Program-made: the position numbers and the translations under genes
Assembly: GCA_902493385.1 (NCBI GenBank)
Contig: CABUPO010000007.1
Location: forward strand, 62,001 to 126,000
From: an uncultured Lachnospiraceae bacterium
GTDB lineage: Bacteria > Bacillota > Clostridia > Lachnospirales > Lachnospiraceae
DNA: 64,000 nt
Direction of reading: 5' to 3'
In this document: piece by piece, positions 51,821 to 58,846 of the stretch
How positions within the stretch are numbered: position 1 is the stretch's first letter
Layout of the letters: every line of letters starts with the position of its first letter
The notes under the pieces: model-generated
Databases searched by the model: none
Seen by the model: only the letters and a program-made list of their open reading frames with translations
Told to the model about the DNA's origin: nothing

Positions 51821-52636
51821 ATGGAAGCTGCAGATACATTATTAGAGGAAAAATATAAAAAACTTCAGGATTATCTGGCGGGACTTAAAAATGCTGCAGT
51901 TGCTTATTCGGGAGGGGTTGATTCAACCTTTCTTTTGAAAGCAGCGCATGATACGCTTGGTGGCGAAGCGTATGCAGTTACAGTTTGTGCAGAGATTTTT
52001 CCTGACAGAGAATATGAAGAAGCAAGAGAGTTTTGTGAAAAAGAGAATATAAGACAGTATATAGTCACATTTAATCCGTTTGATATACCGGGTTTTTCTG
52101 ATAATCCCAAAAACCGCTGTTATATATGTAAAAAAGAGCTGTTAGGTATGGTATGTGATACCGCGTCAGAAAAAAACATAGCGCATGTATTGGAAGGCTC
52201 GAATGCAGATGATGTGTTTGACTATAGGCCGGGGCTTTTGGCAGTAGAAGAACTGGGCATTAAAAGTCCGTTAAAGTCTGTGGGACTTACTAAGGAAGAT
52301 ATAAGGAATTTGTCTGAAAAGCTTAATCTTAAGACTTGGGATAAGCCGTCCTTTGCCTGCCTTGCATCACGATTTGCATATGGCGAGACAATTACAAAAG
52401 AGAAGCTTACAATGGTAAACAGAGCAGAAAAAATGCTCTTTGACATGGGGTTTAAGCAGTTTCGCGTGCGGATTCACGGAGAGAATATTGCAAGAATAGA
52501 AGTGCTTTGTAACGAGATTACTATGCTTATAGACAATAGAGAAAGCATAACACGTGCGTTTAATGATTACGGATTTGCTTATGTTACGGTGGATTTGAAA
52601 GGCTATCGTACGGGAAGTATGAATGAGGCTTTGTAG
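51821..52636 (+). CDS. larE: ATP-dependent sacrificial sulfur transferase LarE
   Basis: LarE (271 residues) supplies the thiocarboxylate sulfurs of the nickel-pincer cofactor. The PP-loop is VAYSGGVDSTFLLKAA. Other blocks are NRCYICKKEL, LEGSNADDVFDYRPG and KPSFACLASRFAYGE, whose C180 corresponds to the sacrificial cysteine of Lactobacillus LarE. It completes, with larC at 21 kb, two of the three biosynthetic steps; larB and larA are not in this window. GAGGTAAG, the RBS, lies in an arm of a 7-bp hairpin (CTCGATT / AATCGAG, 51773-51808). Confidence 0.92.
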   Translation: MEAADTLLEEKYKKLQDYLAGLKNAAVAYSGGVDSTFLLKAAHDTLGGEAYAVTVCAEIFPDREYEEAREFCEKENIRQYIVTFNPFDIPGFSDNPKNRCYICKKELLGMVCDTASEKNIAHVLEGSNADDVFDYRPGLLAVEELGIKSPLKSVGLTKEDIRNLSEKLNLKTWDKPSFACLASRFAYGETITKEKLTMVNRAEKMLFDMGFKQFRVRIHGENIARIEVLCNEITMLIDNRESITRAFNDYGFAYVTVDLKGYRTGSMNEAL

Positions 52637-52753
52637 AATTATTGACGTCATCGAAACGCATAAAAGCGAAACCATATAGGAAATGAACCGGATGTGCCAT
52701 ACAGAAGCAACTTTGAAATGTCTATTGATCGTGTGTTTACGAAAGATAATTTA

Positions 52754-52792
52754 CAGTGATAGAAAATCACTTAATGGTGTTGTAGATACGAA
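52754..52792 (+). repeat. left copy of a 39-bp perfect direct repeat
   Basis: Identical over 39 bases to 53581-53619. It contains a small stem AGTGAT / ATCACT. In one frame both copies read SDRKSLNGVVDT, so they are tails of a duplicated gene segment. Bases 52637-52753 between larE and this repeat hold only short coding-like debris. Confidence 0.85.
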
Positions 52793-52950
52793 AATGGTGT
52801 AGTAATTGGTGTAGTGAATCGAAAAGAATTATTAAATCGGATAACGAAAATTTAAACGTGTCAGATTTGACATTTGAATAGGTATTTGTTAGAATAAAAT
52901 CAGAAAAAGACACTACTCGATGGACGGTCAGTCCAAGTTTATATGGTTAC

Positions 52951-52995
52951 AAAAAAGCAACCGCATTCCTTTGGCAGAGGGGCGGTTACTTTTTT
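52951..52995. terminator. bidirectional terminator after the holin-like toxin ORF
   Basis: AACCGC (52959-52964) pairs with GCGGTT (52982-52987), with A6 at 52951-52956 and T6 at 52990-52995, so both strands see a stem followed by a T-run. The toxin stop codon overlaps the stem. Confidence 0.75.
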
Positions 52996-53078
52996 GTATG
53001 ATTGATATATGCTAACAAAATCGTCACAACGATACTAAGTATCATTAGTACGAGGGAGAGCATTTCAAAATCACTCAT
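52986..53078 (-). CDS. holin-like type I toxin peptide
   Basis: A 30-codon ORF encodes MSDFEMLSLVLMILSIVVT and then a second half ending AYINHTKK: a short N-terminal acidic segment, one strongly hydrophobic membrane span and a basic tail. This is the layout of the putative holin-like / TxpA-BsrG-type toxins of Firmicutes type I toxin-antitoxin loci. AGGAGGGC is seven bases before ATG 53078, a very strong RBS. A promoter, stacked leader hairpins and a terminator surround it. No antisense RNA promoter was identified with confidence. It lies in otherwise gene-free debris. Confidence 0.75.
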   Translation of the reverse strand: MSDFEMLSLVLMILSIVVTILLAYINHTKK

Positions 53079-53107
53079 AAGTCTGCCCTCCTTTCCAAGA
53101 TTTCCTG

Positions 53108-53148
53108 CATAGAGGATTTCTATGTAATCAGAGGGTTCAGTCCCTCTG
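53108..53148 (-). promoter_or_regulatory. two leader hairpins of the toxin mRNA
   Basis: Perfect small stems CATAGA / TCTATG (53108-53124) and CAGAGGG / CCCTCTG (53129-53148) lie in the predicted 5' leader, just upstream of the RBS. Such structures usually hide the RBS or stabilise the message in type I toxin loci. Confidence 0.6.
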
Positions 53149-53192
53149 TTGAAGGACTAACCGCCTACCGTTTTCGAGTAGTGTCTTGGTTT

Positions 53193-53221
53193 ATTTTAAC
53201 AAAGGAATTTCTTTATGACAA
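53193..53221 (-). promoter_or_regulatory. promoter of the holin-like toxin
   Basis: On the minus strand TTGTCA (53221-53216), a 17-base spacer and TAAAAT (53198-53193). Start of transcription is expected near 53186, at the edge of the 14-bp repeat arm. Confidence 0.65.
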
Positions 53222-53304
53222 GATATATCTAAAATATTGAGAAAAAGATATTTTGTTAAGTGGCTGAAGATATTATATTTTAATAAAACAAACGAGGAAG
53301 CGAA

Positions 53305-53644
53305 ATGGAAAAGGTTATATTAACAATAGGAGAACTAGAACTAACGTGGGAAGCGGTAGGGTAAATTTAGCATCAATTTTTTCGATACTTTCGTTTGCAG
53401 GAAATATAATTCAATTTATCTTTAGAAAAAAAGAACTGAAAAAGAATAGGAATGTACAAAAGAGAGAAATAAAGAAGAACTAAGAAAAGCATATCAAAGT
53501 TTTGAAAATAATCCTAATGTTACAGGAATAACGATAGAAGAGGTTAAAAAATGTTTTCACGATTTCGCCAGGAAGGGTTGCAGTGATAGAAAATCACTTA
53601 ATGGTGTTGTAGATACGAATGTGACGATGGACTGGTGGTTTTAA
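53305..53644 (+). pseudogene. degenerate small membrane protein gene, two frameshifts
   Basis: After GAGG and ATG 53305 the frame gives MEKVILTIGELELT, then must shift to read VGSGRVNLASIFSILSFAGN and IIQFIFRKKELKK (a membrane span plus basic segment). It shifts again to KEELRKAYQSFENNPNVTG, IEEVKKCFHDFARKG and the repeat-encoded SDRKSLNGVVDT, ending at TAA 53642-53644. The pieces form a plausible protein of about 110 residues. I do not recognise its family. Confidence 0.55.
53581..53619 (+). repeat. right copy of the 39-bp perfect direct repeat
   Basis: Identical to 52754-52792. Here it is part of the 3' end of the degenerate membrane protein gene. The pair brackets the holin-like toxin unit. 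From 53645 to 53805 I see only the pyrE leader. Confidence 0.85.
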
Positions 53645-53805
53645 ATATGGTTAAATACTTGTACTGTCATGTGATTGATGATATTATGTATGAAGAAATG
53701 CGAAAGTTTGAAAAAAGCTGTAGTTAAGATTAAAATGGTATAGTAAGGGATAAAGTATAGAAATAAGGGCGAGAAAAGCCTATAAATATGGAGGTATTAA
53801 GACAT

Positions 53806-54477
53806 ATGGAAAGCTATAAGCAGGAATTTATTGAATTTATGGTTGACTGTCAGGTGCTAAGATTTGGTGATTTTATAACTAAAAGCGGACGTAAGACGCC
53901 GTTTTTTATTAATACCGGATTTTATCGTACCGGAGAACAGCTGCGTAAGCTCGGTACATATTATGCAGCTGCGATTAAAGAGACATTCGGTTTTGACTTT
54001 GATATATTATTTGGACCAGCCTATAAGGGTATCCCGTTAAGCGTTGCCACAGCAATGGCCGTTAGTGAGTCTTATGGTGTGGACGTAGGGTATTGCTCTA
54101 ATAGAAAAGAAGAAAAGGATCATGGAGACGCAGGTATTCTTCTTGGAAGCCCGCTTAATTCTGACAGCAGGGTTCTTATGATTGAGGATGTTACAACGTC
54201 GGGAAAATCCATACGAGAGACGATGCCGATACTTAAAGCAATGGGAGTTGAGCATATAAACGGACTAATTGTATCTGTTAACCGCATGGAAAAAGGCACA
54301 AAAGATATAGGAGCTTTAGAAGAGATAGGTAATGAATATGGAATAAAAACGGCGGCTATTGTGACTATGGAGGAGATAATAGAACACTTGTATAATAAGC
54401 CGTATAATGGTAAGATAATAATAGATGACGATATTAAATCAAGAATAGACAAATATTATGAACAGTATGGAATATAA
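53806..54477 (+). CDS. pyrE: orotate phosphoribosyltransferase
   Basis: PyrE (223 residues) makes OMP from orotate and PRPP. Blocks: LRFGDFITKSGRKTPFFINTG, FGPAYKGIPLSVATA, GYCSNRKEEKDHGDAG (catalytic Lys/His loop) and the PRPP loop VLMIEDVTTSGKSIRET. ATG 53806 has GGAGGT ten bases upstream; ATG 53788 lies upstream of that RBS. It belongs with pyrC, F, K and D but stands alone here, after the toxin and debris region. Confidence 0.95.
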   Translation: MESYKQEFIEFMVDCQVLRFGDFITKSGRKTPFFINTGFYRTGEQLRKLGTYYAAAIKETFGFDFDILFGPAYKGIPLSVATAMAVSESYGVDVGYCSNRKEEKDHGDAGILLGSPLNSDSRVLMIEDVTTSGKSIRETMPILKAMGVEHINGLIVSVNRMEKGTKDIGALEEIGNEYGIKTAAIVTMEEIIEHLYNKPYNGKIIIDDDIKSRIDKYYEQYGI

Positions 54478-54488
54478 AGGAGGCAGCT

Positions 54489-54641
54489 ATGGAAGAAAAA
54501 ACATATAAGACAATGGGCTCGTCAGGAATCTTAAGTCTTGTTATCGGAATAATAATATGTATACTCGGAGTAGGCGCCGGAGTTGCAATGATTGTCAACG
54601 GCGGAAGACTTCTTAAAGGCAAAAACGACATCATGTTTTAG
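54489..54641 (+). CDS. small single-span membrane protein
   Basis: A 50-residue ORF 11 bases after pyrE, with AAGGAGG six bases before ATG. It encodes MEEKTYKTMGSSGILSLVIG, then a hydrophobic Gly/Ile-rich helix and a short tail NGGRLLKGKNDIMF. Coding is supported by the strong RBS, clean start and stop and the operon position. Function is unknown; I believe similar short proteins follow pyrE in other Lachnospiraceae, but could not check. Confidence 0.72.
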   Translation: MEEKTYKTMGSSGILSLVIGIIICILGVGAGVAMIVNGGRLLKGKNDIMF

Positions 54642-54675
54642 GTAATTAATTTATACATTATGTGTCACAAAGCAG

Positions 54676-54765
54676 AGGCGGTCGCTCTTGTCAGAGGCGG
54701 ACAAATCCCGTTCATTATGAACGTTGACAAGCGTGGGCGCCTATGTTATTTGCTCTTGAATTTTT
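54676..54765 (+). terminator. structured element after pyrE, probable terminator
   Basis: AGGCG (54676-54680) pairs with CGCCT (54738-54742), CGC plus TTGTCA (54683-54693) pairs with TGACAAGCG (54725-54733), and a core GTTCAT / ATGAAC hairpin sits inside. AGAGGCGG occurs twice (54674-54681, 54693-54700). TTTTT follows at 54761-54765, a little late for a classic terminator. It could instead be a small structured RNA. The rest of 54642-54898 shows no gene. Confidence 0.45.
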
Positions 54766-54898
54766 ATTAAAAAACACTTTACAAGTCCAATATCATATTC
54801 TATAATAATTTTTGTAATTCGTTTATCTGGTTTATTGGTTATATTCTAATGTTTTTTCACAGGTTTGTTCTATTTTATTCATGGAAGGAGTAGTTTTC

Positions 54899-55720
54899 TT
54901 GAAAATTGCATTTTGGAGTAATGTAAGGGGTCAGTGCGGAACTACGCTGCACCTTACAAGTATGGCTGTTATTCAGGCTATGTTTGACAAAAAGAAAGTG
55001 GTTCTTATGGAGAATCATGACCATCTGCTTAATATTGAAAGCTGTCTTGTTAAAAAAGGGCGTTCTGATATGGTCATGGAAGGTTCGGGAATTTATAACA
55101 GATATGGTTTGGAAAATCTGCTGCAGGCAATTGATGATACTGTGCCAAATGTCAGAGAGAAGCTGATAAGGAAGTGTGCAATGAGGTTTGCGTACGACAG
55201 GCTGTATTATCTTCCTCACAGTTATCTTAAGAACAGAGATATCCTTGACTATCAGTTTGATAAGAAGCTGCACGGACTTTTGAAGAGTCTGGAATCGTAC
55301 TTTTATGCCGTATACATTGATACGTTTGCAGCGGAAAGTATATCAACTAAGAATATTCTTGACAGCGCCGACGTGGTCGTTGTTAATCTGAATCAGAACA
55401 GCAGTGTGATTAACCACTTTTTCAGTAATTTCTCTTCGCTTAGAAGCAAAGCAGTATTTCTCCTTGGCAACTATTATCCATGCAGGCGCAACAGTATTTA
55501 TGAAATAAGAAGAAGGTACCAGATACCTGAGAATAGAATATATGCAATCCCTTTTTGTATGGAAGCTGCCGAGGCAGAATCCGAGGGCAGTATTGCAACA
55601 TTTATTGGTCGGAATTTTCTGGAACCTTCTATTAATAACCGTGATTTTATCAGTTCAATATATAATGCATATAGAGGCATTATGGATTATTCGGCCGTAT
55701 CTAAGGGGCCGGGAGCCTGA
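54899..55720 (+). CDS. CpaE/MinD-like ATPase-fold protein
   Basis: The 273-residue protein begins KIAFWSNVRGQCGTTLHLTS, a deviant Walker loop (RGQCGTT) like that of CpaE/TadZ proteins, which often lack the usual lysines. Later blocks LESYFYAVYIDTFAA and SADVVVVNLNQNSSVINHF fit the MinD-type switch strands. TadZ proteins place pili or secretion machines, but no tad/flp genes are visible. TTG 54899 follows AAGGAG by eight bases. Its 3' end overlaps the convergent corC-type gene by 34 bases. Confidence 0.72.
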   Translation: MKIAFWSNVRGQCGTTLHLTSMAVIQAMFDKKKVVLMENHDHLLNIESCLVKKGRSDMVMEGSGIYNRYGLENLLQAIDDTVPNVREKLIRKCAMRFAYDRLYYLPHSYLKNRDILDYQFDKKLHGLLKSLESYFYAVYIDTFAAESISTKNILDSADVVVVNLNQNSSVINHFFSNFSSLRSKAVFLLGNYYPCRRNSIYEIRRRYQIPENRIYAIPFCMEAAEAESEGSIATFIGRNFLEPSINNRDFISSIYNAYRGIMDYSAVSKGPGA

Positions 55721-56994
55721 GGCTTCAGCTTTATATGGATTTTGTCAATACTATGGTTATCGACTGACAATACAGTGTATATGGCATAATCATCTTCAGC
55801 AGTTTCTCCGCCTTTTGGAAAATCAGAAAGAAGATTAATTACGTGACCTCCAATAGAATCATAGTCGTTGGATTCTATATTAATTTCAAGTTCGTCATTA
55901 ATATCGTTAAGGTTAGTTACTCCATTTACGATGTATTCGTTTTCCTTGATGCGGGTAATGGAATCTTCTTCGCCGACGTCGTATTCGTCACGAATCTCGC
56001 CTACAATCTCTTCAAGAAGGTCTTCTAGGGTGATTATTCCTACAAATCCGCCGTACTCATCCATAACTATGGCCATTGATACATAGTCTTTTCTCATATC
56101 TACGAATAACTCGGAGGTTTTACGGTATTCATATGTGATATACGGTTCGCGCACAAGGTCAGTTATGTTAAATGCTTCAGGTGAACCGTGAAAGAAAAAA
56201 ATGTCTTTTAGGTTAATAGTTCCTACTATGTTATCAACACGGTCCGTATATACCGGCATTCTCGAAAACTTATGATTGCCAAACGCTTCAAGCAGCTCTT
56301 CATAGCTTAAATCGGATGAGACAAGCTCTACGTCCATACGCGGCACCATAACGTCTTTGACGAGAGAGTCGCCAAATTCTACAATGTTGGTAATCATTTC
56401 ATGCTCTTCACTTTCGATAACGCCTTCTTCATGGCTGACATCGAATATGGTCATCAGCTCATCCTCTGTCATCTGGGCAGGACGTATTGACAAATCTATT
56501 TTAAATATTTTTAATATAACCTTTGATATTATATTTACAATAAATACAAAAGGCGTAAGCAGCTGGGTTATAAAATATATTATGTTACAGTAAGAAAGGG
56601 CAAGCTTATCTGCGTAAACGGTTGCAAGTGACTTTGGAGTAATCTCTCCGAATATAAGTACAAGTATAGTAATCACACCTGTTGCAATACCTGCGGCAAG
56701 GCTCGTATTGTTCGACATTCCAAGCTGGTTGCATATTTTGTATGCAAAAGTTGTAGATATGGAAGAAGCGGACAGATTAACTACGTTGTTGCAAATAAGG
56801 ATTGCTGAAAGCATCTTAGTAGGGTCTGTTATAAGTCTGCTGACTGTAACAGCCTTTTTATTGCCTTCTTCGGCAAGACTTCTTATCTTCATGCGACCGA
56901 CAGTTGTAAGTGCAGTTTCGGCAGAAGAAAAGAATGCAGATAAAAACAGTAAAATGATAAGTACAATAATAGTCCAGGCGTCACTAGGATCCAA
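55687..56994 (-). CDS. CorC/HlyC-family membrane transporter-like protein (CNNM/DUF21-CBS)
   Basis: The 435-residue protein has an N-terminal DUF21 region with about four membrane spans (IIVLIILLFLSAFFSSAETALTT, ILVLIFGEITPKSLA), a CBS pair (VKDVMVPRMDVELV, RMPVYTDRVDNIVGTINLKDIF, MAIVMDEYGGFVGIITLEDLLEEIVGEI) and a C-terminal CorC_HlyC domain. Related proteins affect magnesium efflux or resistance. It starts at TTG 56992-56994 (minus) with GGAG upstream. It has a strong promoter of its own, and its last codons overlap the CpaE-like gene. Confidence 0.92.
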   Translation of the reverse strand: MDPSDAWTIIVLIILLFLSAFFSSAETALTTVGRMKIRSLAEEGNKKAVTVSRLITDPTKMLSAILICNNVVNLSASSISTTFAYKICNQLGMSNNTSLAAGIATGVITILVLIFGEITPKSLATVYADKLALSYCNIIYFITQLLTPFVFIVNIISKVILKIFKIDLSIRPAQMTEDELMTIFDVSHEEGVIESEEHEMITNIVEFGDSLVKDVMVPRMDVELVSSDLSYEELLEAFGNHKFSRMPVYTDRVDNIVGTINLKDIFFFHGSPEAFNITDLVREPYITYEYRKTSELFVDMRKDYVSMAIVMDEYGGFVGIITLEDLLEEIVGEIRDEYDVGEEDSITRIKENEYIVNGVTNLNDINDELEINIESNDYDSIGGHVINLLSDFPKGGETAEDDYAIYTVLSVDNHSIDKIHIKLKPQAPGPLDTAE

Positions 56995-57030
56995 AAATCA
57001 TCAACTCCAATTTCAAAATATAATGCTCAC

Positions 57031-57059
57031 ATTGTACAGTAGACTTAATAATATGTCAA
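57031..57059 (-). promoter_or_regulatory. strong promoter of the CorC-family gene
   Basis: Consensus TTGACA (57059-57054), a 17-base spacer and TACAAT (57036-57031) on the minus strand, right after the ABC-F terminator. Confidence 0.75.
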
Positions 57060-57065
57060 GTGTGT

Positions 57066-57094
57066 AAAAGACAGGCTTATGAAAGCGCCTGTCT
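57066..57094 (-). terminator. terminator overlapping the ABC-F stop codon
   Basis: AGACAGGC (57069-57076) and GCCTGTCT (57087-57094) form a perfect 8-bp stem whose loop contains the ABC-F stop codon. On the minus strand it is followed by TTTT. Confidence 0.7.
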
Positions 57095-58687
57095 CTTACG
57101 TGCCATCTCGTCGCTGTCGAGATATTCATCATAGGTTGTTATCTTATCAATCATACCGTTTGGCGTAATTTCAATAATGCGGTTGGCGATAGTCTGTATA
57201 AACTGATGGTCCTGAGAGGCAAAAAGTATGACTCCCGGAAATTTGATAAGGCCGTTGTTGAGCGCTGTAATGCTTTCCATATCAAGGTGGTTGGTCGGTT
57301 CGTCAAGAATAAGTATGTTAGAACCGAGCATCATCATCTTAGAGAGCATTACGCGGACCTTTTCTCCTCCTGAAAGTACATTCACCTTTTTAATTCCATC
57401 GTCGCCGGCAAAGAGCATTCTGCCGAGGAAGCCTCGCACATACGTCGCGTCTTTTTCAGGAGAGTAAGGCATAAGCCAGTCTACAATTGTTTCTTCCTTT
57501 GTAAAATATTCTGTATTATCCTTAGGGAAATATGAGTGTGAGGTTGTAACGCCCCATTTGTATGTTCCCTCGTCAGGCTCCATCTCACCGGCAAGAATCT
57601 TGAATAAAGTAGTTATTGCCTGCGTTTGATTGCCGACAAATGCAATTTTATCATCATGCCCGCATGTAAAAGATATATTGTTAAGCACCTTAACTCCGTC
57701 AACAGTCTTTGAAAGGTTCTCAACCGTAAGCACTTCATTGCCGATTTCCCTGTTAGGCTTAAAATCTATATAAGGATATTTGCGGCTGGAAGGCTTTATT
57801 GTGTCAAGCTCAATTTTTTCAAGGGCGCGTTTTCTTGAAGTAGCCTGCTTAGACTTTGAAGCATTGGCGCTGAAGCGCTGGATAAATTCCTGAAGCTCTT
57901 TGATTTTTTCTTCCTTTTTCTTGTTGGCTTCCTTCATCTGCTTTATCATAAGCTGGCTGGATTCATACCAGAAATCATAGTTGCCGGCATATAATTCAAT
58001 CTTGGCATAGTCGATATCAGCCGTGTGTGTGCATACTTTATTAAGAAAGTATCTGTCGTGGGATACAACTATAACCGTATTGTCAAAATTAATAAGAAAT
58101 TCTTCAAGCCAGCGGATTGCGTCGAGGTCAAGGTGGTTGGTAGGCTCGTCAAGAAGCAGTATATCCGGATTCCCGAACAACGCCTGTGCAAGAAGGACTT
58201 TGACCTTTTCAGGACCTTCAAGCTCGTTCATATATTTGTAATGATATTCCTGCTCAATTCCAAGTCCGTTAAGAAGGGCGGCGGCGTCTGACTCGGCTTC
58301 CCAGCCGTTCATACCCGCAAATTCAGATTCAAGCTCGGCGGCCCTTATTCCGTCTTCATCTGTGAAATCTTCTTTACAGTATATGGCGTCTTTTTCTTTC
58401 ATGATTTCGTAAAGACGCTTGTTGCCCATAATAACCGTATCAAGAACAGGATAACTGTCATATTTGAAATGGTCCTGTTCAAGGACTGAAAGACGCTGTC
58501 CCGGCGTTATAATTATCTCGCCTTTATTAGGCTCAAGTTCTCCTGACAGTATTTTAAGAAATGTGGATTTGCCGGCGCCGTTTGCTCCGATAAGTCCATA
58601 ACAGTTGCCCTCTGTAAATTTAATGTTGACGTCCTCAAAAAGAGGTTTTTTCCCGAATCTTAATGTAACATTATTTGCCTGAATCAT
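57077..58687 (-). CDS. ABC-F family ATPase (YkpA/YbiT-type)
   Basis: This soluble 536-residue protein has two ABC domains and no membrane part; ABC-F proteins act on ribosomes. Domain 1 has intact Walker A GANGAGKST but a changed signature (NELEGPEKVKVL). Domain 2 has a changed Walker A (GNQTQAITT, no Lys) but an intact signature LSGGEKVR. Both Walker B motifs (LLLDEPTNHLD, LILDEPTNHLD) are present. The basic linker KKKEEKIKELQEFIQRFSAN fits. Bacillus YkpA shows the same asymmetry, so one composite ATP site is weak family-wide. It has its own promoter. Confidence 0.92.
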   Translation of the reverse strand: MIQANNVTLRFGKKPLFEDVNIKFTEGNCYGLIGANGAGKSTFLKILSGELEPNKGEIIITPGQRLSVLEQDHFKYDSYPVLDTVIMGNKRLYEIMKEKDAIYCKEDFTDEDGIRAAELESEFAGMNGWEAESDAAALLNGLGIEQEYHYKYMNELEGPEKVKVLLAQALFGNPDILLLDEPTNHLDLDAIRWLEEFLINFDNTVIVVSHDRYFLNKVCTHTADIDYAKIELYAGNYDFWYESSQLMIKQMKEANKKKEEKIKELQEFIQRFSANASKSKQATSRKRALEKIELDTIKPSSRKYPYIDFKPNREIGNEVLTVENLSKTVDGVKVLNNISFTCGHDDKIAFVGNQTQAITTLFKILAGEMEPDEGTYKWGVTTSHSYFPKDNTEYFTKEETIVDWLMPYSPEKDATYVRGFLGRMLFAGDDGIKKVNVLSGGEKVRVMLSKMMMLGSNILILDEPTNHLDMESITALNNGLIKFPGVILFASQDHQFIQTIANRIIEITPNGMIDKITTYDEYLDSDEMARKRQALS

Positions 58688-58738
58688 AAAAAAATCCTTT
58701 CGTAAACGTATTATTTCACTTTCAGTTTCTCAAAGTCC

Positions 58739-58766
58739 ATTGTACCTAAAATAATAAAAAATGCAA
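58739..58766 (-). promoter_or_regulatory. promoter of the ABC-F gene
   Basis: TTGCAT (58766-58761), a 16-base spacer and TACAAT (58744-58739) on the minus strand, divergent from the next promoter. Confidence 0.6.
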
Positions 58767-58775
58767 CTGTTTTTG

Positions 58776-58804
58776 TTGTATAAAGACGGAAAAAAATGTA
58801 TACT
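58776..58804 (+). promoter_or_regulatory. promoter of the GH13-like gene
   Basis: TTGTAT (58776-58781), a 17-base spacer and TATACT (58799-58804). Confidence 0.55.
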
Positions 58805-58846
58805 GTTAATAAACAATTTATGCAGATACAGGAGAGAAGTATTAAT

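Larger units (their letters stand above)
52907..53187 (-). repeat. 281-bp unit bounded by 14-bp perfect inverted repeats
   Basis: AAGACACTACTCGA (52907-52920) is the exact reverse complement of 53174-53187. On the minus strand the right arm coincides with the expected transcription start of the holin-like toxin message, and the left arm is followed by TTTTT, so the message would have complementary 5' and 3' ends. Confidence 0.8.

Noticed and set aside
52907..53187. The 14-bp inverted repeats as ends of a miniature transposon (MITE).
   Set aside because: No target-site duplication is visible outside the arms, and promoter and T-run positions explain the arms as the two ends of one transcript; a MITE origin is not excluded.
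52754..53619. CRISPR-like array from the two 39-bp repeats.
   Set aside because: Only two copies 827 bases apart with coding content; no regular spacers and no cas genes.
54660..54770. Possible c-di-GMP or other riboswitch before the CpaE-like gene.
   Set aside because: The folded arms are clear but the conserved cores of the riboswitch classes I know are not there; kept as a probable terminator or unassigned structure.
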